A DNA stretch of 64,000 bases from Oleiphilus messinensis (GCF_002162375.1 NZ_CP021425.1:1795501-1859500); one strand, 5' to 3'; shown: positions 55,101-63,881, counted from the first letter of the stretch. Numbers and translations are program-made. Notes: generated by a model from the letters alone, not told the origin.

Positions 55101-55360
55101 TTTTCGATATTACCATCTAGGATCAGCGAGGTGCTGCTATCGGCGGTGACTGTTTCAGAGCCTTCTGCACCATAAATCTCAGTTCCCGGCTGAAGTTGCG
55201 CTGTTTCAATGGAGAGCGATTCACCGGAAGCTAAAAACAGGTTGTTTCCAACTTGTGTTGCTGATTGCACACTGAGTGCTGTGCACATTGGAATGCAGGC
55301 TGCGAGCCAGCTTTTTGCGGGTTTCAATGTGATGTCCTCATACCTTTGAACGGATGTCAA
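52106..55360 (-). CDS. Secreted subtilisin-like (S8) serine protease
   Basis: 1084 aa. The N-terminus is a signal peptide (ACIPMCTALSVQSA); a TTG at 55327 with GAGG upstream may be the real start, as the first 11 residues are not signal-like. Beta-rich repeats (about 40–240), a PPC-type domain (about 270–390), a propeptide-like part with KNPEAYAKWQTLQ (about 460–500), then the S8 domain (about 520–840) with Asp in VIDTGVFLNHSDL, His in HGTHVAGTVA and Ser in GTSMATPHVAG. A C-terminal beta-sandwich tail follows. The triad is intact, so an active extracellular protease is expected. Three 20-bp repeats lie just upstream. Confidence 0.93.
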   Translation of the reverse strand: MTSVQRYEDITLKPAKSWLAACIPMCTALSVQSATQVGNNLFLASGESLSIETAQLQPGTEIYGAEGSETVTADSSTSLILDGNIENLNLPLNYADYAIAINGTQLTFSVGGVEQIRFRGLNQPINVGFNDKNAVITLTGLGQIETALTDDTTFSLSGTVTGLSGGTITLANNETDTLDIGQNGPFTFTNGLNIGDVYDVSVNTQPTSQVCSVNNSEGVFTNGDISDVVVTCTESSVTVTLSGIVSAASNTDLDSDINDPQSTENVSNDTFDSAQNIANLITLSGFASAEGTGQALDRFGFSADASDIYAVSLQANQLVRMQVVDYAGTDTYQGDLDLYLYDSSQELIASSLSVNEFEEVTIPSSGNYFIQVSAFSGISKYTLKLDNSATAASPPDSTEQISGDFVANEAIVQLNTDSVATSGNLAQALHSQTLTVNQVQAQLSHNNPERAMLARWDGTQALSTLALSESAFSADLQRKNPEAYAKWQTLQHIKRLQQRSDVAFAHPNYLYQTKRVPNDTRYEFQWHYPIINLPQAWEITTGTPDAGNVIVSVIDTGVFLNHSDLQGQLVDGYDFISDPTNARDGDGIDNNADDPGDAAQLSSSSWHGTHVAGTVAAGTNNGIGVAGVSWGAKIMPLRTLGLYGGTDYDIIQAMLFSAGLSNDSGTVPPQRADIINMSLGGSGYSQSAQQAINAVRAAGVIIVAAAGNENTSQFSYPASYDGVISVSATDYNNNRAPYSNFGTRVDIAAPGGDTGADLNNDGYADGVLSTIVDDSTGTRQSTLSFYQGTSMATPHVAGVLALMKAVYPNLTPGQVDTLITNGDITNDQGASGRDDIYGHGIIDALKAVEAAQTLAQGGTTGPLPAVITASPSSLSLGIASSATLVLSNVGGESASILSVTDTASWLTVSAQSVDSNGLGTYLVSVDRTGLSESKYSATLTFSVSNNTTLNVQVSMQVGSTDTTGETGTLYLLLLDSELNAIDQMTPTDLGDGSFSYNFTNVSPGTYKIAGGSDIDNDNFVCQLGEICGGYPVFGKLSEITVTNQDISGLDFITEILSTFGATGQSHGEAKPVLLQRMDLQKNLK

Positions 55361-55439
55361 TCCAGAGAAACCGTAACTTCAGTTTCCCTAAAGTCTGGTT
55401 TTAGCTTAGCCCAGAAATACATATATCGTGGGATTTATT

Positions 55440-55499
55440 GTGGATTGGAAAGTACTCTCGTGAATTGAAAAGTACTCTCGTGGATTGAAAAGTACGCTC
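55440..55499 (-). repeat. Three tandem 20-bp repeats upstream of the protease gene
   Basis: Copies at 55440–55459, 55460–55479 and 55480–55499 share GTGRATTGRAAAGTACKCTC with one or two changes each. They are contiguous, about 80 bp before the protease ATG. Period equals two helical turns, suggesting cooperative binding sites or slipped replication. Confidence 0.85.
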
Positions 55500-55521
55500 G
55501 GAGATCCTGTCATTGAGGCCG

Positions 55522-56325
55522 TTACTGGTGACGGCTGACTTCATCCATGATGCGGGTAATATTGCCCCAACGTATGAACTGTTCTTCAAGCACCCGGTCG
55601 ATAATGCCTTGACTGTGATACTCTGCCAATCGTTTGTCGATATAGTCAGCAAGCGCGCTGCAGTCACTTTTCATCGAAATCGCCACTTTTTCGTTGGCGG
55701 TAAAAAGCGGGTGCGCAAGATAGGTAATGTTTGGCCCGTCGTTTTGTCTAAGGGTACGATTGTTGTGCATGTAGTGCAGCGTCGTCAGCAGAGGGGATAT
55801 AAAATAGTCAATTCGTTTACTTTGCAGCTTTCTGATATTTTGTTGTAATAAGGCGACTTCATCGAACTGCAGGTGTCGTTTTGCAAAAACATCGAATTCG
55901 CCATCAAACCGGACACCAAGGGTAATTCCTCCCATTTTACCGATGAGGTCTTCCCGTGTTTTTATGGACTGGTTATCCAGAAAAAACACATTTTGCGCTG
56001 TGCTTAATAGAGCAGTTGGTACAAAGTGCAGATAACCCCGTCGTTCCTCTGTCTCCCGAATTGATACAATGATATCAATTTCACCTTTTCCTGCGGACTT
56101 GAGGATGCGTTTCCAGGGGTGGGGCGGGACACGTTCAATACGAATGTTTTTTTCGGCCAGAATTTCAGACATCACATCAAAGGCGATACCATCCATAATG
56201 CCATCATTGTTCCATGAAATGGGCGGGTAATCCTGTTTTCCCGCGACATAGGCCACGCCTTGGTGGCATGCACCAGCGAAAAAAGAGATTGAAAGTAAGA
56301 TCAGCGAATACAGCCACTTCTGCAC
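55522..56325 (-). CDS. Periplasmic solute-binding protein (SBP family 3-like)
   Basis: 267 aa from a GTG at 56325 with GGAG 5 nt upstream; an ATG at 56385 is in frame but its extra residues are not signal-like. Signal peptide ends near FFAGA. Typical pattern: YPPISWNNDGIMDGIAFDVM, here by its core PPISWNNDG and GIAFDVMSEIL, then GEIDIIVSIRETEERR and a late EKVAISM strand. No transporter permease or ATPase adjoins, so it may serve sensing or an orphan system. The ligand is unknown. Confidence 0.85.
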   Translation of the reverse strand: MQKWLYSLILLSISFFAGACHQGVAYVAGKQDYPPISWNNDGIMDGIAFDVMSEILAEKNIRIERVPPHPWKRILKSAGKGEIDIIVSIRETEERRGYLHFVPTALLSTAQNVFFLDNQSIKTREDLIGKMGGITLGVRFDGEFDVFAKRHLQFDEVALLQQNIRKLQSKRIDYFISPLLTTLHYMHNNRTLRQNDGPNITYLAHPLFTANEKVAISMKSDCSALADYIDKRLAEYHSQGIIDRVLEEQFIRWGNITRIMDEVSRHQ

Positions 56326-56391
56326 GGCGACTCCACGATTGCTCTGTGCCCTGATTACAGTGTAGTTTAAATCCACTAGATGCAAAGATGA

Positions 56392-56817
56392 TCACTCAGG
56401 TATTATTTTAATCACTTTCACTGAATCGGTGACGGAACCTGAGGAGACATAGCCTATGGTATCCGGGTTATTGGATACGTATTCCAGAACAATTTCCTCA
56501 CTGTGAACCTGGTTGATCGGGAAGCCTTTTCCGGTGAACATCAGTCGTGCCCAGTGTGCGGAGAGCTGATCCAGTGTTCTGTGAGTGATTACATGATGGA
56601 ACTGTTCTTTGATTTTCGACTGATTGTGTAATTCGATAGGATTCAGCTTGTTACCGTTGTCCAACCGGTATGCACGCCCGAGATAGATATCCCGCAATGA
56701 CCGCTCGGAAATCGAATCCAAGGGGGTTTCCGGATTCACAATAATTGCTATATCGTCACTGTTTGCAAGCTGTGACGATAAAGTTATTATCACAATCAAG
56801 ACCAGTTTTACCGACAT
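56392..56817 (-). CDS. PstS-like small periplasmic phosphate-binding-type protein
   Basis: 141 aa with a signal peptide (about 1–20). IAIIVNPETPLDSISERSLRDIYLGR, known here by LRDIYLGR, and the WARLMFTGKG and VSNNPDTIGYVSSGSV segments are typical of short PstS/PBP-like domains. It is 10 bp after the porin-like gene and 66 bp before the binding-protein start, suggesting one transcript. No pst transport genes are adjacent. A phosphate or similar anion ligand is an inference. Confidence 0.85.
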   Translation of the reverse strand: MSVKLVLIVIITLSSQLANSDDIAIIVNPETPLDSISERSLRDIYLGRAYRLDNGNKLNPIELHNQSKIKEQFHHVITHRTLDQLSAHWARLMFTGKGFPINQVHSEEIVLEYVSNNPDTIGYVSSGSVTDSVKVIKIIPE

Positions 56818-56827
56818 CTAGCGTCCC

Positions 56828-58415
56828 TCAAAATACGACATCCACGGATAGACCATAGATCAATATGCGATTATCGTCTGGTATGACGGGAGCAGAAGCA
56901 CCGCTGGTATTGGCATTTTGGAACTGGGAAATTGTGCCGTTCCGGTCTGTAACCATTTTTGCTTCCAATTTTCCGACAACCTGTGGGCTAAAGAAATAAT
57001 TCACACCTATAGCGTAAGACGTGCTTTCCTGATTCCATAAAATTGGCGCAAGACTTTGCACCGTGGCAACGGCGATCTGATCCGCAGAGCCTGCTGGCAA
57101 GTTGTTCTTTATGGTTTCAATTCTGGGGGCTCGACGGATATCATCGTCTGTGCTGTTCAGTCTGGCATAGGTGATATGGGGTAGCCATTGACCGAAGCGA
57201 TAGCCTGTCGTCAGGTAGAAGGAGTCGGTATCAACAAATAGGCCTTCCAGGTCGAAATAACTCATTTCGCCCAGAATCAGTAGCGCACCGTCATCGTATC
57301 GGAGAGAGAGATTGCTCCCTTCAATATCGGCGTTTTCCGCCGGCAGGATAGACAATGACGAAGCGGTTTGTTCCAGTATGGAACTCCCTCTTCGGAGTAC
57401 TTCATTTTGCAGGAGCACATCGACCTGCATGTTACTTTTGCGTAGCCCTAAAGTCCAGTCGTTATAGGACAACTCGAATGCAGCGACCAGAATCTGTGCG
57501 TCAAATTGACTCACTGTACCCTGATCTTCCGATTGCAATTTGTTCCAGTATGGAACTCCCTCTTCGGAGTACTTCATTTTGCAGGAGCACATCGACCTGC
57601 ATGTTACTTTTGCGTAGCCCTAAAGTCCAGTCGTTATAGGACAACTCGAATGCAGCGACCAGAATCTGTGCGTCAAATTGACTCACTGTACCCTGATCTT
57701 CCGATTGCAATGCCTGCAAATGCGCCCGGAATTCCCAGTCATCCCAGTGGGTCACATAATTGAATGAAACACCCTGGCCCACGTCCGTCGGAATCGGGTC
57801 ATATACTTCCACTGGCGGCCTGATCCAAGGGTAGGTGAATCCCACTTCAACATAGTCAGACATCATGAAAAACTGGGGGCGGATTCGACCCGCCATGATT
57901 GAAAATGATTCGTTAAAGTTGTAGTGCAGATAAAACCAGTCAGCATCAAACTCGCTGTTGAATCCACCCTTAGAGACCATCTGCAATACGGCGGAGAGTC
58001 TTTCCGTCACGGAGTAGCTGATCTGTAATCCGACAATGCTGTCCGAGTTCCAGTCGACTTCGTTATCCGGGCCCTCATTGCCCCATTGCAATTCCTCCTC
58101 AATCGCAACCTGGGCCACTGCCGCACTGAGAAAGCCACTCACACGGATGCCCTGGTTGATATCTTTTGTCAGATTGAAAAGTTGTTGCATACCATCACGT
58201 TGCTGTTCTGCATCGTCTTGTAGCGTTGATATTGTCGCTTCTTGTGTCTTGTTTTGTTTTTCAAGCTCGTTGATGCGTTTTTCGAGTTCAAGAATTCGAG
58301 CATCATCTGCAGCGAAGGCTGAACCGCTCAAGAGCGCAGTAGCGAGCACAAGTCGCGTATTCTCACGCCATCCTGAGCGGCTTGTACGGCTGCGTTGATT
58401 TGGGTTCTGTTCCAT
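56828..58415 (-). pseudogene. Porin-like outer-membrane protein gene broken by a 172-bp duplication
   Basis: Two overlapping frames (58415–57501 and 57592–56828) are parts of one gene. The first encodes a signal peptide ending FAA, a coiled coil (about residues 35–75) and beta strands. The second ends with strand-like residues and a terminal Phe (LSVDVVF), typical of a barrel. A 172-bp direct duplication at 57367–57711 shifts the frame by one. Removing one copy gives 1416 bp, an intact 471-aa frame. So the gene is disrupted or reversibly switched. It precedes the PstS-like and binding-protein genes. No specific porin family can be assigned. Confidence 0.82.
57367..57711. repeat. 172-bp tandem duplication inside the porin-like gene
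   Basis: The 172 bp at 57367–57538 recur at 57539–57710 without any change that I can see, directly adjacent, with one more matching base at 57711. Exact identity suggests a recent event or an assembly artefact. Confidence 0.9.
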
Positions 58416-58536
58416 TGATTTATCTTTATTATCCTGACCTTTCTCTGAAAAAGCATAGGCAAATAAACCCGGCCTGCAAATATTTTGTTCTGTTTCAGGA
58501 TGATTGGTGGCCCGTCAGCAGGCCTTACCGTGCTAC

Positions 58537-58983
58537 TTACATTGGCTCGAAAAGGTAATCCAGACGTGCTCCGTAGTTTACCCCCACAACGTTCCAGTCC
58601 TTGCCAGCACGGTAGTAGGTAATTTCCCACACCAGCGCGGTGGTTGGAAAAAGTAACAAGTAGTTATGGCGGCGAAAATAATCGCCGATTTTTTCAGACC
58701 GGACCAAGTCGTACTTCAGCGGTTCACCCAGTCTCGATTTGGCTTCTGTCATCATACCAATCGCTTTCATGGATGCGCCGGTAAATTCTTCCGGTGCTCC
58801 GGAAACATATTTGCTCAGCTCATCGTAAGCGGCTTTGGTGTCTCCAGCGAATAGCTTGTTCATAAACAGCTCGCTGATTTGGGGGAGCTCGCTTTCGGAT
58901 TTAATCGCTTCAGCCGAAGCATTTGAGGTAAAAAGGGAGAGGCTAAGTGCTAGCGTGAAAATCGAAATGAACACATTTGGCAT
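58537..58983 (-). CDS. Unrecognised exported protein
   Basis: 148 aa from the ATG at 58983 (AAGGA upstream). Signal peptide (about 1–23, ending NASA). The mature part is helical, then beta; YELLLFPTTALVWEITYYRAG-like strands near the end suggest an NTF2- or cystatin-like fold, seen here as VWEITYYRAGKDWNVVGVNYG. I recognise no family. It is 121 bp upstream of the porin-like gene on the same strand. Confidence 0.75.
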   Translation of the reverse strand: MPNVFISIFTLALSLSLFTSNASAEAIKSESELPQISELFMNKLFAGDTKAAYDELSKYVSGAPEEFTGASMKAIGMMTEAKSRLGEPLKYDLVRSEKIGDYFRRHNYLLLFPTTALVWEITYYRAGKDWNVVGVNYGARLDYLFEPM

Positions 58984-59223
58984 GATCGATCCTTTTTTAT
59001 GATTATCATCAGATATGGCGAAGACGGCCACTATACAAGAAATTCTGAAAAGTGGTAAATGATGGCACTATTAATTCACGCGATGTTGATCATATCGGCA
59101 GAAATGATGTTTGAGGGGATATCGATTCTACGGATGAAAATGATACCCTGAGCGCAACAGTAGCAGCGCCTCGCAAACCGCGCTGGTGTTTCATCAACGT
59201 AATGTTTCAAGTGTGTTTTTTCT

Positions 59224-59664
59224 ATGTTCAATCATCGTGTCAGGTACTTGTTTGATCAGTTGATCAATGTCGTATTTTCTATCATTTTACTATTTATCAT
59301 TTTCGGGATTGCCATTGGCACCGTGCAGCTGTTCATTTCTGTCTGGAAGCTTCTGGCATTTGAGGGGATTACCGGTCATTACATTGACTTGATAGCCGAT
59401 GTGTTGACCATTTACGTTTTGATCGAGTTATCCCGCTCCCTTGTGGAGTATTTCAACTCCCATAGACTCAGACTCACTTTTATCGCGGATGCAGCCATTG
59501 TATTCACCATTCGGGAGGTGATGATTTTAATGTTCAAGCATGAAGTCAAGCCAGATATGCTCTATGCCTTTTCGGCTTTATTGCTTGTGCTTGGAGCGAT
59601 TCGAATAGGTTCTATTCTGGTATATCAACGGGAAAAAACGATCCCCGAATCATCAAGCCATTAG
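59224..59664 (+). CDS. psiE: PsiE-family membrane protein
   Basis: 146 aa with four hydrophobic helices. IADVLTIYVLIELSRSLVEYF and the FIADAAIVFTIREVMILMFK stretch, noted by LIELSRSLVEYF and IREVMILMF, match phosphate-starvation-inducible protein E. The role of PsiE is unknown. A phosphate link would agree with the nearby PstS-like gene, but the two are not in one operon. The symbol rests on family resemblance. Confidence 0.85.
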   Translation: MFNHRVRYLFDQLINVVFSIILLFIIFGIAIGTVQLFISVWKLLAFEGITGHYIDLIADVLTIYVLIELSRSLVEYFNSHRLRLTFIADAAIVFTIREVMILMFKHEVKPDMLYAFSALLLVLGAIRIGSILVYQREKTIPESSSH

Positions 59665-59707
59665 TTTTATCAAGGTATTTGAGCGGTCGTATCTTTTGGA
59701 GCTAGTC

Positions 59708-60181
59708 ATGCATGAATCCGCAGTCCACTGGATAGTATCTTTGCTGAGGGAAAGACATGTTCCTTTTCTCATTTGTGGAGGACTCGCTGCTCGTGGGTTT
59801 GGCTCCAACCGTGTGCTTAATGATATTGATCTATTTGTTCCTGGCGAGTATTTTTCGGAAGTAGTCGAGGCTGGGCAATGTTATATTTCCAAGCCTGCAG
59901 CCCGTCGCGTGGAAGAGGGTTGGGATTTGACTTACGTCCAGTTTGAGTATCAAGGTATTAAAGTCGAAGTCGGTAATGCCGAAGGCGTGAAGATTTTTGA
60001 TGCGTCACAAGCATCATGGACTGCTCTCAATATTGATTTTACGCGTAAAATTGAGCTGATCTTGTTGGGGCTGAAGCTCCCATTGATGTTGGCGGAAGAT
60101 TTGGTCTGGTATAAATCAGTGCTTTGCAGGCCAGTAGATCTTGAAGATATCCAAGCTATTATTAAAAGCAAGTGGGTCTGA
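59708..60181 (+). CDS. Nucleotidyltransferase-fold protein (MazG-related/AbiEii-like)
   Basis: 157 aa from the ATG at 59708 (GGAG 7 nt upstream). FLICGGLAARGFGSNRVLNDIDLFV is known by its parts GGLAARGFGS and NDIDLFV: the G-x-S and DxD of a minimal nucleotidyltransferase, and EVGNAEGVKIFD carries a further strand. Such proteins occur as toxins in toxin–antitoxin pairs or as orphans. No antitoxin is next to it. Base composition is lower in GC than its neighbours. Confidence 0.75.
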   Translation: MHESAVHWIVSLLRERHVPFLICGGLAARGFGSNRVLNDIDLFVPGEYFSEVVEAGQCYISKPAARRVEEGWDLTYVQFEYQGIKVEVGNAEGVKIFDASQASWTALNIDFTRKIELILLGLKLPLMLAEDLVWYKSVLCRPVDLEDIQAIIKSKWV

Positions 60182-60446
60182 CTTTTCCCGGAATTAGACT
60201 AGAAGTTAATTAAGGGAATTTACATTGACCCATCGATCATGACTCAGTGAAACAAAGGAGAAGTAAAATTGGGTATAGTAATAAAGCTCGCAATTTTAAT
60301 ATTCTGTATCCGTCACCTTCTGAACCATGGTCAGCCTGTCTAGTTGTGCGCTGGTATTTTGCTACAGCCATCAAGCGTAGGCTTGATGGCCTCCAGGCAT
60401 ACTGTGAAAGAATGTACCACGCTTGACCCATATCTTTAGTTTGAAA
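60182..60446. other. Gap with a perfect hairpin
   Basis: GCCATCAAGC and GCTTGATGGC (60366–60389) pair perfectly around GTAG. No T-run follows. A TTG frame near 60270 after AGGAG would give 25 hydrophobic residues, too short to call. Otherwise nothing is seen. Confidence 0.4.
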
Positions 60447-60830
60447 TTATGACCCTGAGTCTTGATCCAAAATTACTACAGGCTCGAATCCACCATAAAT
60501 CATGCGCATACCATCAAACGGCATTGGATTGACTTCTGGGTTCATCCTTGGATCGGTTTTCATCAGGTCACCCATCTTTTGCATTGCCTGATCCCGAGTG
60601 GCTTTATCTGGCCACTCGATCCAGGAAAAGACAACGGTTTCTTCTGCTTCAGCCTGAACAGCTCCGGCAAAGTCGGTTACTTTACCTTTGGGAACTTCAT
60701 CTCCCCAACACTCCCTGATGCGAATCGCTCCCAGCTCCATAAATACCTCATTTGCCGATTTTGCGTGCTCGATAAATTGCTGTTTGTTCGCTGTAGGTAC
60801 GGCCAGAACAAAGCCATCAACATAACTCAT
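60447..60830 (-). CDS. DUF1428-family protein (YbaA-like)
   Basis: 127 aa from the ATG at 60830 (TTGGAG upstream). MSYVDGFVLAVP begins the family, and GAIRIRECWGDEVPKGKVTDF and FSWIEWPDKATRD are hallmark stretches. The fold is a dimeric alpha/beta barrel like ABM proteins. Function unknown. Single gene. Confidence 0.92.
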   Translation of the reverse strand: MSYVDGFVLAVPTANKQQFIEHAKSANEVFMELGAIRIRECWGDEVPKGKVTDFAGAVQAEAEETVVFSWIEWPDKATRDQAMQKMGDLMKTDPRMNPEVNPMPFDGMRMIYGGFEPVVILDQDSGS

Positions 60831-61055
60831 GATTATTTCTCCAAGATTGTTTGTTGTTATCAAATCTCAAGTGGAGCATGAGGCCACTTGTTCAGCAGGC
60901 CAATATTTGCTCTTGTTAAACCAGTCGAATTAGGTTGCGGACGATCGACATTTAAAGTCGATAATATTGCTTTTTTTTGTCGGTTGCATCAAAGGATGGA
61001 TAAACGTGTGCCATGAAGAAGGACTGTCCCCATGGTGCCACCTGGAGGGCGCGGG

Positions 61056-61262
61056 TTATTTTTTCGAAATAGAGGCTTTCCACTCATCGGTCAGCATGCC
61101 GGCAAAACCCCAGTCTTCTTCATTAACTTCCTGCAGTACGATATGAATGTGCTCAGGGCTCTTATTCAGATTTGTCACCAGTGATTGGGTGATTTCCTCA
61201 ACAATGCGCCGCTTTTGGTCCCGGCTGGCACCTTTAGTGATTTGCACGTTCACGTACGGCAT
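61056..61262 (-). CDS. 4-oxalocrotonate tautomerase-family protein
   Basis: 68 aa. Pro2 (catalytic base after Met removal) is present in MPYVNVQITKG; ASRDQKRRIVEEITQSLV is the following helix, and Arg residues fit the active site. Short tautomerases isomerise enol/keto acids. No degradation pathway is adjacent, so the substrate is unknown. Confidence 0.92.
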   Translation of the reverse strand: MPYVNVQITKGASRDQKRRIVEEITQSLVTNLNKSPEHIHIVLQEVNEEDWGFAGMLTDEWKASISKK

Positions 61263-61345
61263 GTAACGATTTCCTTATGAGGTATTGGGCGGGGTTAGTC
61301 TACTGTCCCAGTTTACCGAACAGTATCGATTTAGCAAGATTCTCA

Positions 61346-63706
61346 TTATTCCTGTTCAGCATGCCCGGCGTGCAGCCGTGTCACGTGTCGATTGAATTGT
61401 CGTTTGACGTTCTCCATCGTTAGTGGAATCCGGATGTATTCACCGGCACGCCACAAAGCAGTTTGATCCGTCAGATTCGGGCTTCCATACCAGCCGTCTT
61501 GCCCACCATGGAGGACAAAATAATTTTCATCCGGAGAAGACAGGTCGCTGATGTGCCGAGCACTGGAGCCATAGGTTACTGACTGGGCATCAGGACTAAA
61601 AGGTCGCCCTGATTTGAACAGCGTGTCATTACCTCCGCTTGCAGGGTAGTTTTCCAACGCAAACCGTTTACCAATGACCGGGATATTCCCCAGAATCGGT
61701 GCCTGTCCCTGACGATGAAACTGGCCCCAATTCGGGTAGTGTTCGACAGCACCATCGCTATTTGCCAGCCAATCTGATACATAGTTGATTAATTGCTCGG
61801 AGGGAAGTGTCCGGAACCAGGCCAATAGTGTGGGCCGCCAGTTACCGTAACCACTCAAGTACGATTGCATCGCCGGTGATTGGGCGTGCTCATCTACATA
61901 GTCTTGCCAGGCATAATACATCGTCACCTCAAAGGCGACGGCATCAATATTATCCCAGTTAAATCGGCCATCCCAGTGGGCTATTTTATCGAGAATATAC
62001 TGCTGTGTGCCAAAGTCATGGCTGCTGACTGCCGTGGTCAGCCATTGTGCCAGGTCATGTGCTGTACGGGAGTAGACATCCAGTTGCAGTGACTCAAGTT
62101 CAGCGACGGAAACTGTCGGGTGTTGATCCATCCAGGTGTGAAGCCGGTCAATACGATCATTGTTGGCAAAGCCGTAGCCGTAGGGAATGACTGGATTAGA
62201 AAACGGTTTGTTATTCGCAGACGCGATGTATCCTGCGTCAGGATTATAAGGATTGGGTTGATCGATGGGCTTGATGTAGCCCACTAGGGTATTCGTCGAT
62301 GTTTTAACCAGATCCAGGGTTTTCGTCTGATCACGCAGCACGGGCTGGCGATATGCCGGAATCATCCCGATATTGCCGAGGCGGTCTGCATAAAGCATGT
62401 TCATGGCCGAGATCGCATAATGTTCGTAAGCCAGTCGATATTCATCCCAATTTCGCGCGCGTGCAACTTTCAAGAATGCGCCGATTTCATCCGAGCCACG
62501 GTAACCCAGCCAGTCCAGCGCCACGGTATTGGGTTGTTCTGAAGAATCAAAATAATCCAGGTCAGTTAATATGGGTCCAAAGGGGGTTTCCCTGATTGAA
62601 ATTTCCCGGTCAAACCACCAGCGGGATTTCAGCTTTTCTTTGCGGGTTGTGATCTGTTCCGAGGGTAGATCAGAAACATCGATCAAATGGCTGCTTATTC
62701 CTCGCATATTGGTTCCACCCCAGGCAATATCGTGGTTGCGACCGACACCGATAACCGGTACCCCGGGAATCATCAAGCCCACCGCATGATAATCCGGTGA
62801 CTTGATGCCCATTAACAACCAGAAATTAGGCAGAAACAAGCCGACATGAGGGTCACTCGCGATCAGTGCGCCCGTGTTTTGCGTGCGCTGTCCGCTGACC
62901 ACTAACGAATTACTACCCGATTTCGAAAACAACTGAATCAGCTGACTGATTGATGATTCATCCACCTGATCAATTAACGGGTTTTGGTAGCTGGCGGTAT
63001 CGGTGTTGCGTTTGTCGATTGCCATTTGATAGGCTTGCTCCCAGCCTTCGTGCTCAGCAAGCTTGAGAAATTTGAGGTAGACTGCCCAGGACAAATCGGC
63101 TGACACCAGCCGGGCAATGCACATCACCTCTTCAATGCTGTAGGGTTCCATTGGCAGGTCCAGAAAACGGTGCTCAGCAGGCCGCTTTGAGGCTCCGGAA
63201 ATATACCAATTCAGTCCCGCCGTGAATTGAGTCATCCAGTTTCTGCTTTCATCGGACATCGCCGCTAAAGCCGCGTTACCGGAGCGACAAAAATTGATAG
63301 TGCGCAGGCCAATATCAATGGTCTTCAGCTGGGGAATCGGACCCGCCAATTCCGACAGCCGGCCCTGCGACAAATAGCGGAACAACTCCAGTTGCCCCAG
63401 GCGGAGGTGGGCATGCACAACCCCAACAGCAAATGCCAGATCTGCATTGTTTTCGGCTTCGATAAATGGGATCGCATGTTCATCCCAATAGATGCTGACC
63501 TTGTCATTGACGGGGGCGGAGCCATTGGGCAGCATTGCAAAGCGATTGTCTTGTGATTGTTCATCCGGATACGTTGCCAGAATACTGCAGCCCTGAGTCA
63601 GTAACATGACTCCACCACAGATCAGAACCTGCCTGGCGATATGACTTAGAAACGCGCACCCGGAAACTGCAGTACAGCCGAATTTCAATCGTCCATTGCG
63701 CAACAT
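61346..63706 (-). CDS. Penicillin-acylase-family (Ntn-hydrolase) lipoprotein
   Basis: 786 aa from the ATG at 63706 (AAGG upstream; a TTG at 63715 is less likely). The lipobox is LLTQGC. An alpha-chain part leads to the self-cleavage site before Ser265 in SNSLVVSGQRT, and ALIASDPHVGL and MIPGVPVIGVGRNHDIAWG are beta-chain motifs. The family hydrolyses amides such as beta-lactam side chains or acyl-homoserine lactones. A lipid anchor would keep it on the outer membrane. It is full length and probably active; the substrate is unknown. Confidence 0.92.
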   Translation of the reverse strand: MLRNGRLKFGCTAVSGCAFLSHIARQVLICGGVMLLTQGCSILATYPDEQSQDNRFAMLPNGSAPVNDKVSIYWDEHAIPFIEAENNADLAFAVGVVHAHLRLGQLELFRYLSQGRLSELAGPIPQLKTIDIGLRTINFCRSGNAALAAMSDESRNWMTQFTAGLNWYISGASKRPAEHRFLDLPMEPYSIEEVMCIARLVSADLSWAVYLKFLKLAEHEGWEQAYQMAIDKRNTDTASYQNPLIDQVDESSISQLIQLFSKSGSNSLVVSGQRTQNTGALIASDPHVGLFLPNFWLLMGIKSPDYHAVGLMIPGVPVIGVGRNHDIAWGGTNMRGISSHLIDVSDLPSEQITTRKEKLKSRWWFDREISIRETPFGPILTDLDYFDSSEQPNTVALDWLGYRGSDEIGAFLKVARARNWDEYRLAYEHYAISAMNMLYADRLGNIGMIPAYRQPVLRDQTKTLDLVKTSTNTLVGYIKPIDQPNPYNPDAGYIASANNKPFSNPVIPYGYGFANNDRIDRLHTWMDQHPTVSVAELESLQLDVYSRTAHDLAQWLTTAVSSHDFGTQQYILDKIAHWDGRFNWDNIDAVAFEVTMYYAWQDYVDEHAQSPAMQSYLSGYGNWRPTLLAWFRTLPSEQLINYVSDWLANSDGAVEHYPNWGQFHRQGQAPILGNIPVIGKRFALENYPASGGNDTLFKSGRPFSPDAQSVTYGSSARHISDLSSPDENYFVLHGGQDGWYGSPNLTDQTALWRAGEYIRIPLTMENVKRQFNRHVTRLHAGHAEQE

Positions 63707-63881
63707 TATTTCCAACCTTGGCAGCGTTCGTAGGGGAGAACTTCCATTTAAAGCGCGATATGTGAAATTGATATTTCATTTATCTAAAGAAAAGTTTAGA
63801 AATCAAGGGCCTCACTACTGGGTCGTGACCAAAGATAAGATTCGTGACGGTTCCAACTGAGGTTTGTGTGCTGCTGTAACA
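63707..63881. other. Gap at the right edge
   Basis: It holds the promoter side of the acylase gene and the 3' flank of the VF530-family gene. I see no gene or terminator in it. Confidence 0.3.

Noticed and set aside
55440-55499. Short CRISPR array
   Set aside because: The 20-bp copies touch each other with no spacers and no cas genes are near.
57501-58415. Two separate porin genes
   Set aside because: The frames share the exact 172-bp repeat and join into one gene when one copy is removed.
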